Of a stretch of 39,471 nt of DNA, positions 8,148 through 18,023 are shown one piece after another. Made by a program: the position numbers and the translations under genes. Below the pieces are notes generated by a model. The model saw only the letters and a list, made by a program, of their open reading frames with translations, was not told the DNA's origin and searched no databases. The stretch lies in the NCBI GenBank assembly GCA_041609895.1, contig JBFIPX010000008.1, positions 1 to 39,471 of the forward strand. The letters are read 5' to 3'. Source of the stretch: JAHHLP01 sp041609895. Its GTDB lineage: Bacteria; Bacteroidota; Rhodothermia; Rhodothermales; JABDKH01. Within the stretch, counting starts at the first letter, position 1; each line of letters opens with the position of its first letter.

Positions 8148-8288
8148 CGACTACCACCAATGAATGGCCCGAACATCTGGACCCAACGTACTAACGGCGA
8201 GCAAGCAATACGAACGGCGGGAACCAATTTTGGCCGGTCTTCAAAGACCTGCTCGGCGCTTCATTCGTGGACCGGGCTCGGCCGGAGG

Positions 8289-9011
8289 TCAACCATCCGT
8301 CGGGCGTCTCACCACCGCGTCAAAGTACGAGTCCGGAAACGGCTCGTTGCGAAGCGTGAAATGCCACCATTCCTTGCTATAGTTGCGAAATCCATACTCA
8401 TCCATCACACTTCGCAACAAATCTCGATGCACTCGTTGGTCTGGCTCGAGCCCGGGGGCATCCGTATGTGACAGCTCGTCGAAAAAGTCGAACGGCGTGC
8501 CCATATCGACGCGTGTCAGGCAATCGGTGCCTGATGAATCATCCTCCACCTTCATCAACCCTGCGTCGACGGTACTGCCGCGACTGTGTCCCGACCGCGA
8601 GGCGATGTACCCGAGTGAAAATAGCCTCTTCTTTTCTACGCGCGGGTAATACTCCTCTTTCGTCGCCGTTTCGAGCGGATAACGCGACCATCGTACGAAG
8701 TGGTCGACGGCGCGCTGTGGTCTATAGCAATCGAACACGACGAGGCGGTATCCGCGACTTGACAGATCCCGATTCACACGCGTCAGCGCGGTGGCGGCAG
8801 GCGGTGTGAGCAGACAAACTGCGTTCTCGTAGCCGTCGATCTTCTGGCCCACGAAGTTGTTCGGTCCGGCATATCTCATGTCAATCACAATGGTGGGATC
8901 GAGCGTAGAGACGTCAACGAGATTGGGGCCGGCAAGGGTCGAGGAAGACCGTCCGTTAAGATTACCCACTACGGCTCCGAGTAGCATGAAGAATTGTAGC
9001 GATGAGTTCAC
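8289..9011 (-). CDS. ddpX: D-alanyl-D-alanine dipeptidase (VanX/DdpX type)
   Basis: Encodes 240 residues. The M15D zinc-site signature SGHSRGSTVDAG (residues 140-151; His142, Asp149) and KEWWHF (Glu214 as base, His217 as third ligand) are intact, with the substrate-binding CYRP around Arg97. VanX-type enzymes cleave D-Ala-D-Ala dipeptide, in vancomycin resistance or in peptidoglycan turnover. A weakly hydrophobic N-terminus suggests export. There are no vanH, vanA or vanRS genes nearby, so a turnover role is more likely than resistance. The GTG start overlaps the stop of the giant kinase-cyclase gene (GTGA, 9008-9011), making it translationally coupled. Confidence 0.88.
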   Translation of the reverse strand: MNSSLQFFMLLGAVVGNLNGRSSSTLAGPNLVDVSTLDPTIVIDMRYAGPNNFVGQKIDGYENAVCLLTPPAATALTRVNRDLSSRGYRLVVFDCYRPQRAVDHFVRWSRYPLETATKEEYYPRVEKKRLFSLGYIASRSGHSRGSTVDAGLMKVEDDSSGTDCLTRVDMGTPFDFFDELSHTDAPGLEPDQRVHRDLLRSVMDEYGFRNYSKEWWHFTLRNEPFPDSYFDAVVRRPTDG

Positions 9012-12000
9012 GTCGCTGCGGGATGGGTCGTCGAGGTTAGATAATCGAGCGCAAGTTTGCAGGACGGCACTATGCGCGAGTGATGCTGTAGATCCCTTAT
9101 CGCTTCCTCCAATGGTAGTTCTGGATAGCTGGAACGGGAAATATCGTGGTCAATTTCGAAGTGGAGTGCCTTATAAAGTGACTGCGTCCGGGGCGGTGGC
9201 GGCCCGCCCACTTCCTTTCGAATGGACGCGGCTGCCTCAAGCAGGACGCTCGCTTGGCGGACTTCCGTTGGCTTCGTCACCCAACGGACGATCTCCTCCA
9301 ACATATCGGCCATGCCCAATGCATCACCTAGTTTAGCGCGAAGCCGGACGGCCTCTGCAAACTGTTGGCCCGACCTGTTTCTTCGGCCTGTTGCGGCGAA
9401 AACGACAGCGGTTGTTTGTAGTGCGAGCGCAGATGGATAGCTGCCGGTAGTCTTCTTGCAAATATCCAGCGCCGCTTGCGCGCACTCTTCAGCCTCGTCT
9501 TTCATTTCCAATTCCAGACAAATCATTGCGAGCGCACAGCTCGACCACCCAACTCCCCACTTGTTGCCGCATTGACGCCACAGATCCAGGCTCAACGTCA
9601 TTCCTTCGAGAGCCCGTTGGTGGTCGCCTGTATCCCAAAGTACCCCCGCACGCATACCGACCGCGAAACCCTCCAACTGCGTATCCTTAATCTCTCTGAA
9701 GATCGCCAGAGCGTCTTCCAGGTGCCGGAACGACTCGTCATATCTTGCCTGCAGACGGTAGACCCACCCAAGATTGACGAAACTGAAGCCGAGACCTCGC
9801 CGGTCTCCTGCTACACGGCGGAGTCGGGCACTCTCCCGATTGAGAGTCAACGCTTCGCGCAGGTGCGACTGGTAGGTTGCCGCCCAGCCCATGTTGTTCA
9901 GTGCGAGCGACTGGCCGCGTACGTCTCCCACCTGCCGATTCAGTTCGAGAGCTTCCCTAGAGAGCCGACGAGCCTCCTCGAATGCCCCGATTTCGCAAGC
10001 CACCCAGCCAAGATTGTTCAGCACAAGGGCCTGTCCAACTTCATCGTCGAGCGTCCGGAATATTTGCAGTGCTTCCGTCAGCAATGCTTCGGACTCGGAA
10101 TAATCGCCAATCTCGTGGGACACGGTACCCAAGGCGTTGAGCGTTCGCGCACGTGAGACGGACTTGTCTTCTGCAGATGATAATCGAAGAAAGCGTTCAA
10201 GCCACGTCTTGCCCTGAATCATGTAACCGCGTACAGCCCAGAAGCGCCAAAGCGACGAGCCGAGAGACATCCCCGTTTCTACGTCGCCGGACTCGGCGCA
10301 CCACTTGAGCGCGGCATGAAAGTTATCGTGCTCCGCTTCCAGGCGGTCGAACCACTCACTTTGTTGTTCGCCCACGAGAAGTGGCTCGGCTTGTTCTGCG
10401 AAGCCGGCGAAGTAGCGCGCGTGGCGGCGGCGAAGCTCGTCGTGTTTACCGGATTCCACCAGCTTTTCGAGTGCGAACTCGCGAATCATCTCGAGCATTC
10501 CAAAGCGCGGCACACCGCCAACCACGGTCGTCTCACGTAGCAAGCTTCGCTCGAGGAGTGACTCGATCGTCTCCTCCACAATGTCGTTGGGCCTCGAGGA
10601 GATGCACACTGCGGTCGCCGCCTCCAACATCCAGCCGCGAGAAAACACGGCTAACTGTTGAAACAGTTCTTTCTCTGACTCCTCGAGAAGATCGTAGCTC
10701 CATGCAATAGCTCCCCGGAGCGTCTGGTGGCGATCCGGAACGTCGCGACCTTTCGTCTGGAGAACGTCCAGGCTGCTGTTGAGCCTCTGAAGCAGCTGCT
10801 GCGGAGTAAAAAGCCGGCGGCGGGCCGCAGCGAGTTCGATGGCCAGCGGTAACCCGTCCACCCTCGCGCAGATGCCGGCAACAGCTTTCTCGTTTCCAGC
10901 CAGGCTGAAATCCGGCCGCACGATCCGCGCGCGATCGACGAAAAGAGCTACAGCAGGATAACTCATGACCTCCAACGACCGGTCGCGTGTGGCGTCCGGA
11001 AACGGGAGCGTCGGAACCCTGTACTCCCGCTCACCACCGATCCGCAGCGGGATCCGACTCGTCACGATCACCATCACCCCGCCGGCCTCCGACAACAGGT
11101 CACCGACAATCGCGGCGTCGTCGACAAGTTGCTCGAAATTATCGAGGACAAGAAGCATCGATCGTGGTTTTAGATACTCGAGCAGCGCGTCTCGGACGGA
11201 CCGGTCCGGGTTGTCAGGTATTCCGAGCTTTCGGGAAATGGAAGGAAGGAGCATGTCGGAATCGGAAATCGGGGCGAGACCGACAAAACGTGCGCCCGAT
11301 TCGAACCTGTGCGCAGCACGCCGGGCGGCCTCGATCGCAAGCCTGGTTTTGCCGGTCCCGCCCGGGCCGGTGAGCGTGACGATGCGGATATCGGAGTCTA
11401 TGATTTGATCAAGGTCTTCCAGCTCTTTCTCTCTGCCGACCAGTTCCGTCAGCGGCACCGGTAGTTCCCCGCCCATACCCTCCGCCCGAGGCCTGTGGAT
11501 GCCGCCGGGCACACCGGAGGCCATCACCTGAAATAGACGTTCAGGCGCGGAGATATCCTTGAGCCTGTATTCTCCCAAATCGACGAGACTGACTCCGTTC
11601 AAATCAGTCTGCGTCAGCAAACGTTCTGTTGCGGATGATACCAGAATCTGTCCTCCGTGCGCGGCTGCGCAAATGCGGGCCGCGCGATGCACGTCGAGAC
11701 CCACGAGCGTGCCGCCGCGCCTGACCGGCTCACCGGTATGCAACCCGATCCGTAGCTTTACCTTCGCGTCGCCGGTCCAGTCCCTTGACGTGATCAGGCG
11801 CTGGATGTCGACCGCCGCGCAGGCGGCATCACCGGCAGATGCAAAACAAGCGAACAGACCATCGCCTGCAGTATCGATCTCTTCGCCCCCATACTCACTC
11901 AGTTTCCCTCGGATGATGGTCCTCACGCTCTGGAGCACATCACCATAGCCGCCGCCGAGCGTTTCCAAAAGTCGCGTCGACCCTTCGAGGTCGCTAAAGA

Positions 12001-12910
12001 AAAGCGTCAACGTTGCGGACGTGCCCGCGTCGCTTCCGTCGCTAGCGCGGCGCGAGGCGACCTCTGAAACCTGCACTGTCCCGCCGACTTCACCCAACCC
12101 CAAGTCAGCAGCGGCAACCTTGGCCAAAAGGCCATCCCCGAGCAGAGGTCGATCTTCGGGCGACTTCGACAGGCACTCCCGTATTAGACCCGCGATGGGC
12201 GCAGGCACTCCGTCGGCGACCGTCTGTACGTCCGGGGCGTCCTCGTTGATAATCGCATACAGGATGGCATGATCGTAGGCGCGGTCGAACGGCCGTTCGC
12301 GCGATAACATCTCATACAAGACGACCCCGAGAGACCAGACATCCGACGGTGGGCCCACATTCATGGCCTGCGCCTGCTCCGGAGACATGTAAGCAATCGT
12401 GCCGAGTAGCGCGTCCGATCGTGTCAGTACAGCGTTGCCGGCGAGCTTGGCGATACCGAAGTCGAGAATGATCGCGCGACCATCCGTAGCCAGTAATATG
12501 TTCGCGGGCTTGATGTCTCGATGAACGATCCCCTTCCTGTGTGCGGCATGAAGGCCCTGCGCAAGCTGGCAAAAAATGCCAACAGCTTCTCCAGTTGGAA
12601 TGACACCCCGTTCCAGTCTTGCCTTGAGGGTCTCCCCATCATAGTGAGCCATTGCAATAAACATCCCGCCTTCGTCTGTATCACCGATGTCATATATGGT
12701 GCAGATGTTGGGTAGGTTAAGCGAGGAAGCCGCTCTCGCCTCCTGGCTGAATCGCCGCTCGGCCTCGGCATCACGACTCCGATGCGGATGTAAGAATTTC
12801 AGGACGACTTTGCGTCCGAGTCGAACATCCTCAGCCAGGTATACGACGCCCATTCCCCCCTCACCGAGGGGCTCAAGAATTCGGTAATGTGAAATCGTAG
12901 ATCCGATCAT
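9008..12910 (-). CDS. Giant signalling protein: Ser/Thr kinase, class III cyclase, AAA/NB-ARC ATPase, TPR
   Basis: Encodes 1300 residues. Residues 1-265 are a Hanks-type kinase: GEGGMG (16-21), Lys38, HRD (130-132), DFG (150-152) and SPEQ. Residues about 302-465 are a class III cyclase domain with both metal Asp residues (D307 in FFSDLEGSTR, D350 in DTAGDG). The adenine-selecting Lys position is Asp346 and the usual Asn is His408, while Arg412 is kept, so cyclase activity is uncertain. Residues 488-850 are a P-loop signalling ATPase (GPGGTGKT, 515-522; VLDNFEQL; GLPLAIELAA). From about 860 to 1190 there are TPR repeats (ALNNLGWVACEIGAFEEA and similar). No membrane helix is seen. All catalytic kinase residues are present. 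The last 4 nt overlap vanX. Confidence 0.92.
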   Translation of the reverse strand: MIGSTISHYRILEPLGEGGMGVVYLAEDVRLGRKVVLKFLHPHRSRDAEAERRFSQEARAASSLNLPNICTIYDIGDTDEGGMFIAMAHYDGETLKARLERGVIPTGEAVGIFCQLAQGLHAAHRKGIVHRDIKPANILLATDGRAIILDFGIAKLAGNAVLTRSDALLGTIAYMSPEQAQAMNVGPPSDVWSLGVVLYEMLSRERPFDRAYDHAILYAIINEDAPDVQTVADGVPAPIAGLIRECLSKSPEDRPLLGDGLLAKVAAADLGLGEVGGTVQVSEVASRRASDGSDAGTSATLTLFFSDLEGSTRLLETLGGGYGDVLQSVRTIIRGKLSEYGGEEIDTAGDGLFACFASAGDAACAAVDIQRLITSRDWTGDAKVKLRIGLHTGEPVRRGGTLVGLDVHRAARICAAAHGGQILVSSATERLLTQTDLNGVSLVDLGEYRLKDISAPERLFQVMASGVPGGIHRPRAEGMGGELPVPLTELVGREKELEDLDQIIDSDIRIVTLTGPGGTGKTRLAIEAARRAAHRFESGARFVGLAPISDSDMLLPSISRKLGIPDNPDRSVRDALLEYLKPRSMLLVLDNFEQLVDDAAIVGDLLSEAGGVMVIVTSRIPLRIGGEREYRVPTLPFPDATRDRSLEVMSYPAVALFVDRARIVRPDFSLAGNEKAVAGICARVDGLPLAIELAAARRRLFTPQQLLQRLNSSLDVLQTKGRDVPDRHQTLRGAIAWSYDLLEESEKELFQQLAVFSRGWMLEAATAVCISSRPNDIVEETIESLLERSLLRETTVVGGVPRFGMLEMIREFALEKLVESGKHDELRRRHARYFAGFAEQAEPLLVGEQQSEWFDRLEAEHDNFHAALKWCAESGDVETGMSLGSSLWRFWAVRGYMIQGKTWLERFLRLSSAEDKSVSRARTLNALGTVSHEIGDYSESEALLTEALQIFRTLDDEVGQALVLNNLGWVACEIGAFEEARRLSREALELNRQVGDVRGQSLALNNMGWAATYQSHLREALTLNRESARLRRVAGDRRGLGFSFVNLGWVYRLQARYDESFRHLEDALAIFREIKDTQLEGFAVGMRAGVLWDTGDHQRALEGMTLSLDLWRQCGNKWGVGWSSCALAMICLELEMKDEAEECAQAALDICKKTTGSYPSALALQTTAVVFAATGRRNRSGQQFAEAVRLRAKLGDALGMADMLEEIVRWVTKPTEVRQASVLLEAAASIRKEVGGPPPPRTQSLYKALHFEIDHDISRSSYPELPLEEAIRDLQHHSRIVPSCKLALDYLTSTTHPAAT

Positions 12911-13076
12911 TCTGGTCGTGTACCGAGCGCCTGCAAAAACTCGCGCGCTGCTGACGGGTTTAGAATGGCCGCGGCCGTCAAAAATTGGTTATGGGGTTTG
13001 CTGCACCGCATGAGGGCCGATCAGGCCGCTGTACGGACGCCGAACAATACGAACCAGGAACGCTAACATAATTGAT

Positions 13077-14027
13077 ATGACCACCTTTAAAGAAAGACAA
13101 TCAACAGTGGCCGTTATGGTCTTATCGCTGGCCTCTCTCTCGTGCCTACCGGGAGCTGAGCATCGATTCCCCATCTCTGCGGTCTCGTCAGTGCCTGATC
13201 AGTTCGGCGATTACTGGTACCAGGGCGAAGCGGAAATAACAAGCTACGACCTCGAGCAGGCCCGGTACGGAGCGGTTCGCACCGGATCGGCAGTGACGAT
13301 TTTCGTTACGGAAGACTTCTCTCGCCAGAAACAGGTCAAGCTCGATAATCCCGAACGCGCAGGCGACGACGCAGTCAAGGTGTTGAAATTAAACAGCATG
13401 CGCAAGTTCAACACGGGCATTTACCCCTATTCGACCATGACCTCGGTGTTTACACCCGTCTACAGGAGCGAGGACCCACACACGGTCAAGACTACGGCTT
13501 CAATCCAGGAATGGTGCGGACAGACGTTCGTGCAGCTGAATCGAAAGTCGGACGGATATCGCATCAGGCACTTCAGCTATTTCGAATCGGATGGTGACGG
13601 CGAGGAGATGATCGGAGACGTCCTGCTGGAGGACGAGATATGGAATCTGGTGCGACTCAGCCCTCAGGATCTTCCCCAGGGCAGCGTCACTGTACTTCCG
13701 TCCATGCTGCACCAGCGATTGTCTCACGAGGATTGGGAACCGCAAGACGCTTCGGGAAAGCTGGCGCCGGTGATTGAATCCGATTCGATCATCGAATACC
13801 GGCTCGACTACCAAGACATTCCGCGCACCCTCGTCATCCATTTCCGCGCAGACTTTCCGCATGAAATTCAGTACTGGGAAGAGCGTCACGTGTCCGGCTT
13901 TGGTCCGAACGCCGAAGAACTCGTAACACGCGGAACTCTGAAGAAGCGACTGATGATAGATTATTGGACGCGTAACAGGCCGGGCGATGAGGTATTGCGC
14001 GGGGAGCTGGGCCTGCCGATCAGTTAG
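13077..14027 (+). CDS. Envelope protein of a Bacteroidota family often mislabelled Maf
   Basis: Encodes 316 residues. It has an N-terminal signal (VAVMVLSLASLSC), perhaps lipidated at Cys23 although the lipobox is imperfect. The core matches from memory a family widespread in Bacteroidota: YWYQGEAEITSYDLEQARYG, TIFVTEDFSRQKQVK, VLKLNSMRKFNTGIYPYSTMTSVFTPV, and IQEWCGQTFVQLN. Database entries of this family are often called septum formation inhibitor Maf, yet no Maf nucleotide pyrophosphatase motif is visible. Function unknown. A CATAAT-like box immediately upstream (about 13066-13071) hints at a very short 5' leader. It precedes the T9SS propeller gene by 14 nt, so the two are probably co-transcribed. 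Confidence 0.82.
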   Translation: MTTFKERQSTVAVMVLSLASLSCLPGAEHRFPISAVSSVPDQFGDYWYQGEAEITSYDLEQARYGAVRTGSAVTIFVTEDFSRQKQVKLDNPERAGDDAVKVLKLNSMRKFNTGIYPYSTMTSVFTPVYRSEDPHTVKTTASIQEWCGQTFVQLNRKSDGYRIRHFSYFESDGDGEEMIGDVLLEDEIWNLVRLSPQDLPQGSVTVLPSMLHQRLSHEDWEPQDASGKLAPVIESDSIIEYRLDYQDIPRTLVIHFRADFPHEIQYWEERHVSGFGPNAEELVTRGTLKKRLMIDYWTRNRPGDEVLRGELGLPIS

Positions 14028-14041
14028 CGCCGGACAATCAT

Positions 14042-16150
14042 ATGCGGCTTGCGTTTCAAATCCTGGTGACGGCAACCCTGCTGGCCACGCTTCGGACACC
14101 GGGGTACGAGTCGGTGGCACAAGCGTGGGAGCGGACGAACGGTCCAATGGGTTCGGACGTTACCGCCATCGGTTTTCATTCAAGCGGGTCGATATTTGCT
14201 GGCACCGACCTGCGAGGGATCTTCAGATCTCTTGACCACGGCGAGAGTTGGGAATACGTCGGGGTCGCCGGTGAGAAGCTTCGCGGATTTGCGGAGGACG
14301 TTGACGGCTCACTACTTGCGGCTACGTTTACAGCCGGCATCTACCGATCGGATGACGTGGGTCAGACGTGGGCTGCCAGCAACACCGGTCTGACGGACTT
14401 GCGAGTCCACTCGATTGCAAAGAGCAGCGATGGCGACATACTGGTCGGCACGCTCGGGGCCGGGGCTTTCGTACTGGACCGGGAGGCCGGGTGGACAGCA
14501 CACAATGACGGGCTTATCGACCTTGACGTGCGCGCCGTTGCATTTGATGAGGCCGGCGGCGCATACGCCGCCACGTTCAGAGAAGGCGTTTTTTATTGGC
14601 CGGGCGGAAGGCTGCCATGGACTCGTCATAACGGCGGATCGACCCTGAGGGTCATCCGCAGTATTGCAACACGAAACGGAATGGTCGTTGCTGGCGCGTG
14701 GAGCGGCGGGGTCGCATATTCCCAGCCGGGAGACACGTCATGGACCGCGATTAACGACGGACTCCCAAACCAGCGCGTCTGGAAAGTCGCGATTGGCCCC
14801 GACGGGACACTCGTGGCCGGAATGATCGCAAACGGTATCTACCGATTCGACTCACAGGACAGATCGTGGAAATCGATCGGACTGCCAGATAACATCATTT
14901 CGGCACTCGAGATCGAATCGGATGGCACATTCTGGGCCGGAACTCGGACCGGCATTTATCGGGCCGACAATGTTGGCGAGCCCATGGTGCTAAAAGGCGT
15001 TCCCAAAAGCGTCGCCTACGCGGTCTTGCAGACATCATCTGGCGCGTGGCTTGCCGCGACCGAGCAAGCCGGAATATTCCGATCGACTGACGAAGGCAAC
15101 ACCTGGATACCGACAGACCTACAGGTAACGGACGCGTTCTCCCTCGAACAGATTGGCGACTTCGTTTTCGCCGGGGGCACGTTCGGATACATCTATCGCT
15201 CGGACGACGACGGACTGACATGGAGCGTCCTCAGCCGAGGGCCCGATGATGACAAAGTCGCCGATCCCATTACCGATTTCGTTTCGGCGCCTGACGGATC
15301 AATGTTCGCGAGCTCCTTCGGAAGCGGAATCCTGATGTCGACCAACGAGGGCGAAACCTGGAAGCGCGCCGGCCTTGTCGAGACTGAAGTATCGGGACTT
15401 GCGACCGGTCCGAGCGGCCACCTCGTCGCGGCCACATTTGACGGTGTATTTGTCAGTGTCGACTCAAGCAAGACATGGAGTCCTCTGGGCGCAGGCCTTT
15501 CCAACCCTTTTATCCGTGCGCTATGGGTCGACTTAAACGGAGATGTCCTTGTGGGCACCGTGGGTGACGGACTCCTGCGCCTGCCAGCGGGAGGCGACAC
15601 GTGGGAACCGTACGGGCTTGAAGGGACGATCGTCTTCTCGATCCTACGCGGCATGGACGGTGCATTGTACGCGGCAACGTATGGCGCAGGGGTCTTCCGT
15701 CAATTTCGTACCGGTGACTGGGAGCCGATATTCCAAGGCCTTTCGAACCCTCTGGTTATATCTCTGGGCTCGACCCGTAGTGAACCACCTTCACAAGACC
15801 ATTACCTGGTGGCCGGAACCGATGGAGATGGTGTATTCAAGTTTCGCGTAACCGCCACATCCAACGCTGCGGGGAATGAACCGGCTCCGCCGGTCGATGT
15901 CCATCCCGTCTATCCAAATCCTTTTTCGACGTCGACCATTTTCTCTTTCGAGCTTAAGCAGGCGGCGGAAGTCCAATTGCGGGTCTTCGATCTGCTCGGC
16001 CGAGTAATTGGCGTGCCGGCATCCGGCACGTATTCGGCAGGCCGCCACAGGGTGGAATGGATACCCAAAGGGGATGCAAACGGCGTCTACGTCTTCCGGC
16101 TAAGGGCCGGGGCGTTCGAAACGTCCGGCCTGCTCACACGGGTGCGCTAA
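14042..16150 (+). CDS. Secreted beta-propeller protein with Asp-box repeats and T9SS sorting domain
   Basis: Encodes 702 residues. The N-terminus is a signal peptide (LVTATLLATLRTPG). Residues about 30-600 consist of repeated blades with Asp-box/BNR motifs (SLDHGESWEYVG, SDDVGQTWAAS, STDEGNTWIPT, SDDDGLTWSVL, STNEGETWKRA), as in sialidase- and photosystem-assembly-like propellers. The last 75 residues (VYPNPFSTSTIFSFEL to SGLLTRVR) form a type A C-terminal sorting domain of the type IX (Por) secretion system, with the PNPF signature, LRVFDLLGRVI and GVYVFRLRA. It is therefore carried to the cell surface or released. No sialidase catalytic residues are identified, so a binding or sensing role is equally possible. 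Confidence 0.9.
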   Translation: MRLAFQILVTATLLATLRTPGYESVAQAWERTNGPMGSDVTAIGFHSSGSIFAGTDLRGIFRSLDHGESWEYVGVAGEKLRGFAEDVDGSLLAATFTAGIYRSDDVGQTWAASNTGLTDLRVHSIAKSSDGDILVGTLGAGAFVLDREAGWTAHNDGLIDLDVRAVAFDEAGGAYAATFREGVFYWPGGRLPWTRHNGGSTLRVIRSIATRNGMVVAGAWSGGVAYSQPGDTSWTAINDGLPNQRVWKVAIGPDGTLVAGMIANGIYRFDSQDRSWKSIGLPDNIISALEIESDGTFWAGTRTGIYRADNVGEPMVLKGVPKSVAYAVLQTSSGAWLAATEQAGIFRSTDEGNTWIPTDLQVTDAFSLEQIGDFVFAGGTFGYIYRSDDDGLTWSVLSRGPDDDKVADPITDFVSAPDGSMFASSFGSGILMSTNEGETWKRAGLVETEVSGLATGPSGHLVAATFDGVFVSVDSSKTWSPLGAGLSNPFIRALWVDLNGDVLVGTVGDGLLRLPAGGDTWEPYGLEGTIVFSILRGMDGALYAATYGAGVFRQFRTGDWEPIFQGLSNPLVISLGSTRSEPPSQDHYLVAGTDGDGVFKFRVTATSNAAGNEPAPPVDVHPVYPNPFSTSTIFSFELKQAAEVQLRVFDLLGRVIGVPASGTYSAGRHRVEWIPKGDANGVYVFRLRAGAFETSGLLTRVR

Positions 16151-16260
16151 TCTGCTGACGCCCATGCTGCAGTGGTAACCACGTTCGGTCGCGACAGAAG
16201 TAACAACTTTCGAATGAAGTGCCGACCGCCACTCGCAATAACGAGTGTACAGAGCCACGA

Positions 16261-16947
16261 TCAGCTTGACGAGGCAGCACCCTCAGTCGATACCTGGGCG
16301 ATCATGGCTCTGGTAACACGGATCTCATCTTCGTTGATGGTGTGCGGCATTGCCGGGTAGATTCGATCCGTTACATCCGCTCCCAGCTTCCTCAAGACTT
16401 CCACGGAATTCTTGACTCTCATCAGGGGGATGTGAGGGTCTACGTCACTGCAACCCACAAAGACCGGAGTGCCATCAAAGCTGCCTGCATAGTCGAACTC
16501 CTTATCTGACGGTGGGCGTACGCCCGAACGATCCTTCGTTCCGATTAGTCCGCCACTCAGACCGATTACGCCCCCGTAGTATCGAGGATGCCGGGCTGCA
16601 TACTCGAGTGCAAGGCACGCACCTTGCGAGAAACCCAGCAGAATCGTCTGGTCCGTACGGATTCCTGCGCCCTCCACAAACTTGAATGCGTCATCAACGG
16701 CACGGAGCGCCGACGAGAGATCAGGCTCATTACTGTCGAGTGGGGCAAGAAAACTGTGCGGATACCACGTCAGCCCTCGAGCCTGCGGGGCGACGTAGCC
16801 GACGTTCGGCAAATCAATCTCATCCATGAGCGACAGAATTCCCTGGGCCGTCGCGCCTCGACCGTGCAGCATAATGACGGCAGCTCTGGCATGCTCGAGT
16901 GTTGCTCCGGCTCGAACTAGCGGCTGACCTTCATGCACATGCTTCAT
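16261..16947 (-). CDS. Alpha/beta-hydrolase, carboxylesterase/phospholipase type (MhqD-like)
   Basis: Encodes 228 residues. It has the nucleophile elbow GFSQG (Ser107), an oxyanion HGRGA motif, and likely Asp (GCSDVDPHIP) and His (MPHTINEDEI) members of the triad. GAGAGAGG precedes the ATG. Together with the ring-cleaving dioxygenase 32 nt upstream it forms the pair seen in Bacillus as MhqD/MhqE, which help detoxify quinones and electrophiles. The link to that system is by neighbourhood and family resemblance only. Confidence 0.88.
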   Translation of the reverse strand: MKHVHEGQPLVRAGATLEHARAAVIMLHGRGATAQGILSLMDEIDLPNVGYVAPQARGLTWYPHSFLAPLDSNEPDLSSALRAVDDAFKFVEGAGIRTDQTILLGFSQGACLALEYAARHPRYYGGVIGLSGGLIGTKDRSGVRPPSDKEFDYAGSFDGTPVFVGCSDVDPHIPLMRVKNSVEVLRKLGADVTDRIYPAMPHTINEDEIRVTRAMIAQVSTEGAASSS

Positions 16948-16979
16948 CGATAATGACCTCTCTCATATCCGAAGGCTCT

Positions 16980-17936
16980 TCACCCGGTCGACGCATTCTC
17001 ACTAACGCTGGGCAGACGTAGGTCTACGAGCTGTTCCTCGATCGCACTCCTTCTCGATTCGAGCCACGGGGGAAGCTTCAGTTGCTCGCCGAGATGATCG
17101 ATCGGTTCGTCGGCACCGAATCCAGGCGGGTCCGTAGCAATTTCGAAAAGAACGCCGTTGGGCTCGCGAAAGTAGATCGATTTAAAGTAGTTCCTATCTT
17201 TTACTTCGGTGACGAATAATCCCGATGAAGCTATCGCTTCGCGCCACTCCAGCTGTTCCGTCTCATCACGAGCCCTGAAGGCTATGTGATGTATCGTTCC
17301 TGATCCCGGCCGCGCACTATCACTTCGTTTTTCGAGGTCGAGATAGTTGCCCATTGCATCTTGGCCAGAGACGAAACGCAGCCGGTCTCCATCCTGCGAA
17401 ACAAAACGATAACCGAAGATCTCGGTCAGGAGTCTTGCCGTTGCGTCCGGTTGCGCCACCAGGAGAGTAGCACCGTGAAATCCTCTAATGGCAACGTCCT
17501 GCACGCCGCTTTCCGGTACGGGCGGCGCTGCTGTGTGATCCTCGCCTACGACTGCCAATCGAAGTCCATCAGGGTCCGCAAACTCAATCGAATCTTTCTC
17601 AAAAGCGGCGTTACGCGTCGGCTGGACGGGGCTCACGGTCTCCAGGCGATCAAACCAGTAGTCGAGAGACTGCGCTGGGACGGAGAATGACGTCATTCCG
17701 ACCATTCCTGCACCAGGCCGCCCGCGCCGGGCGTTGGCCCACGGGAAGAAGGTCATGATAGACCCGGGTTGACCCTCATAATTGCCGTAGTAGAGGTGAT
17801 ACGTTCCCGGATCATCGAAATTCACCGTCCTCTTGACCAAACGAAGTCCGATCACGCCCGCATAAAAGTCGACGTTCTCCTGCGCCGGACCTGAGATTCC
17901 GGTGATGTGATGAATACCGGCTATACCCTGCTTCAT
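16980..17936 (-). CDS. Ring-cleaving dioxygenase, glyoxalase family (MhqE/MhqO-like)
   Basis: Encodes 318 residues with two glyoxalase/vicinal-oxygen-chelate modules. The first begins GIHHITGISGPAQENVDFYAGVIGLRLVKRTVNFDDP, and the second has IRGFHGATLLV and TIHHIAFRARDE. Metal ligands are expected at His9 or His10, the second His pair and the C-terminal Glu (FEIATDPPGFG). Relatives (YkcA, MhqE, MhqO) are thought to open aromatic rings of hydroquinones. AGGAAG precedes the ATG. It is the middle gene of a three-gene minus-strand set: FMN reductase, this gene, carboxylesterase. Confidence 0.9.
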   Translation of the reverse strand: MKQGIAGIHHITGISGPAQENVDFYAGVIGLRLVKRTVNFDDPGTYHLYYGNYEGQPGSIMTFFPWANARRGRPGAGMVGMTSFSVPAQSLDYWFDRLETVSPVQPTRNAAFEKDSIEFADPDGLRLAVVGEDHTAAPPVPESGVQDVAIRGFHGATLLVAQPDATARLLTEIFGYRFVSQDGDRLRFVSGQDAMGNYLDLEKRSDSARPGSGTIHHIAFRARDETEQLEWREAIASSGLFVTEVKDRNYFKSIYFREPNGVLFEIATDPPGFGADEPIDHLGEQLKLPPWLESRRSAIEEQLVDLRLPSVSENASTG

Positions 17937-18023
17937 TTCTTCCTACCGGGTTTAGAGCGCCCTTGGCCACTAGTTATGTTCGGTGCCGAGCCTACCGTCG
18001 CGTTCGCTTGACAGCGATAGGCA

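Noticed and set aside
8289..9011. Vancomycin-resistance cluster.
   Set aside because: Only a VanX-like gene is present, with no vanH, ligase or vanRS.
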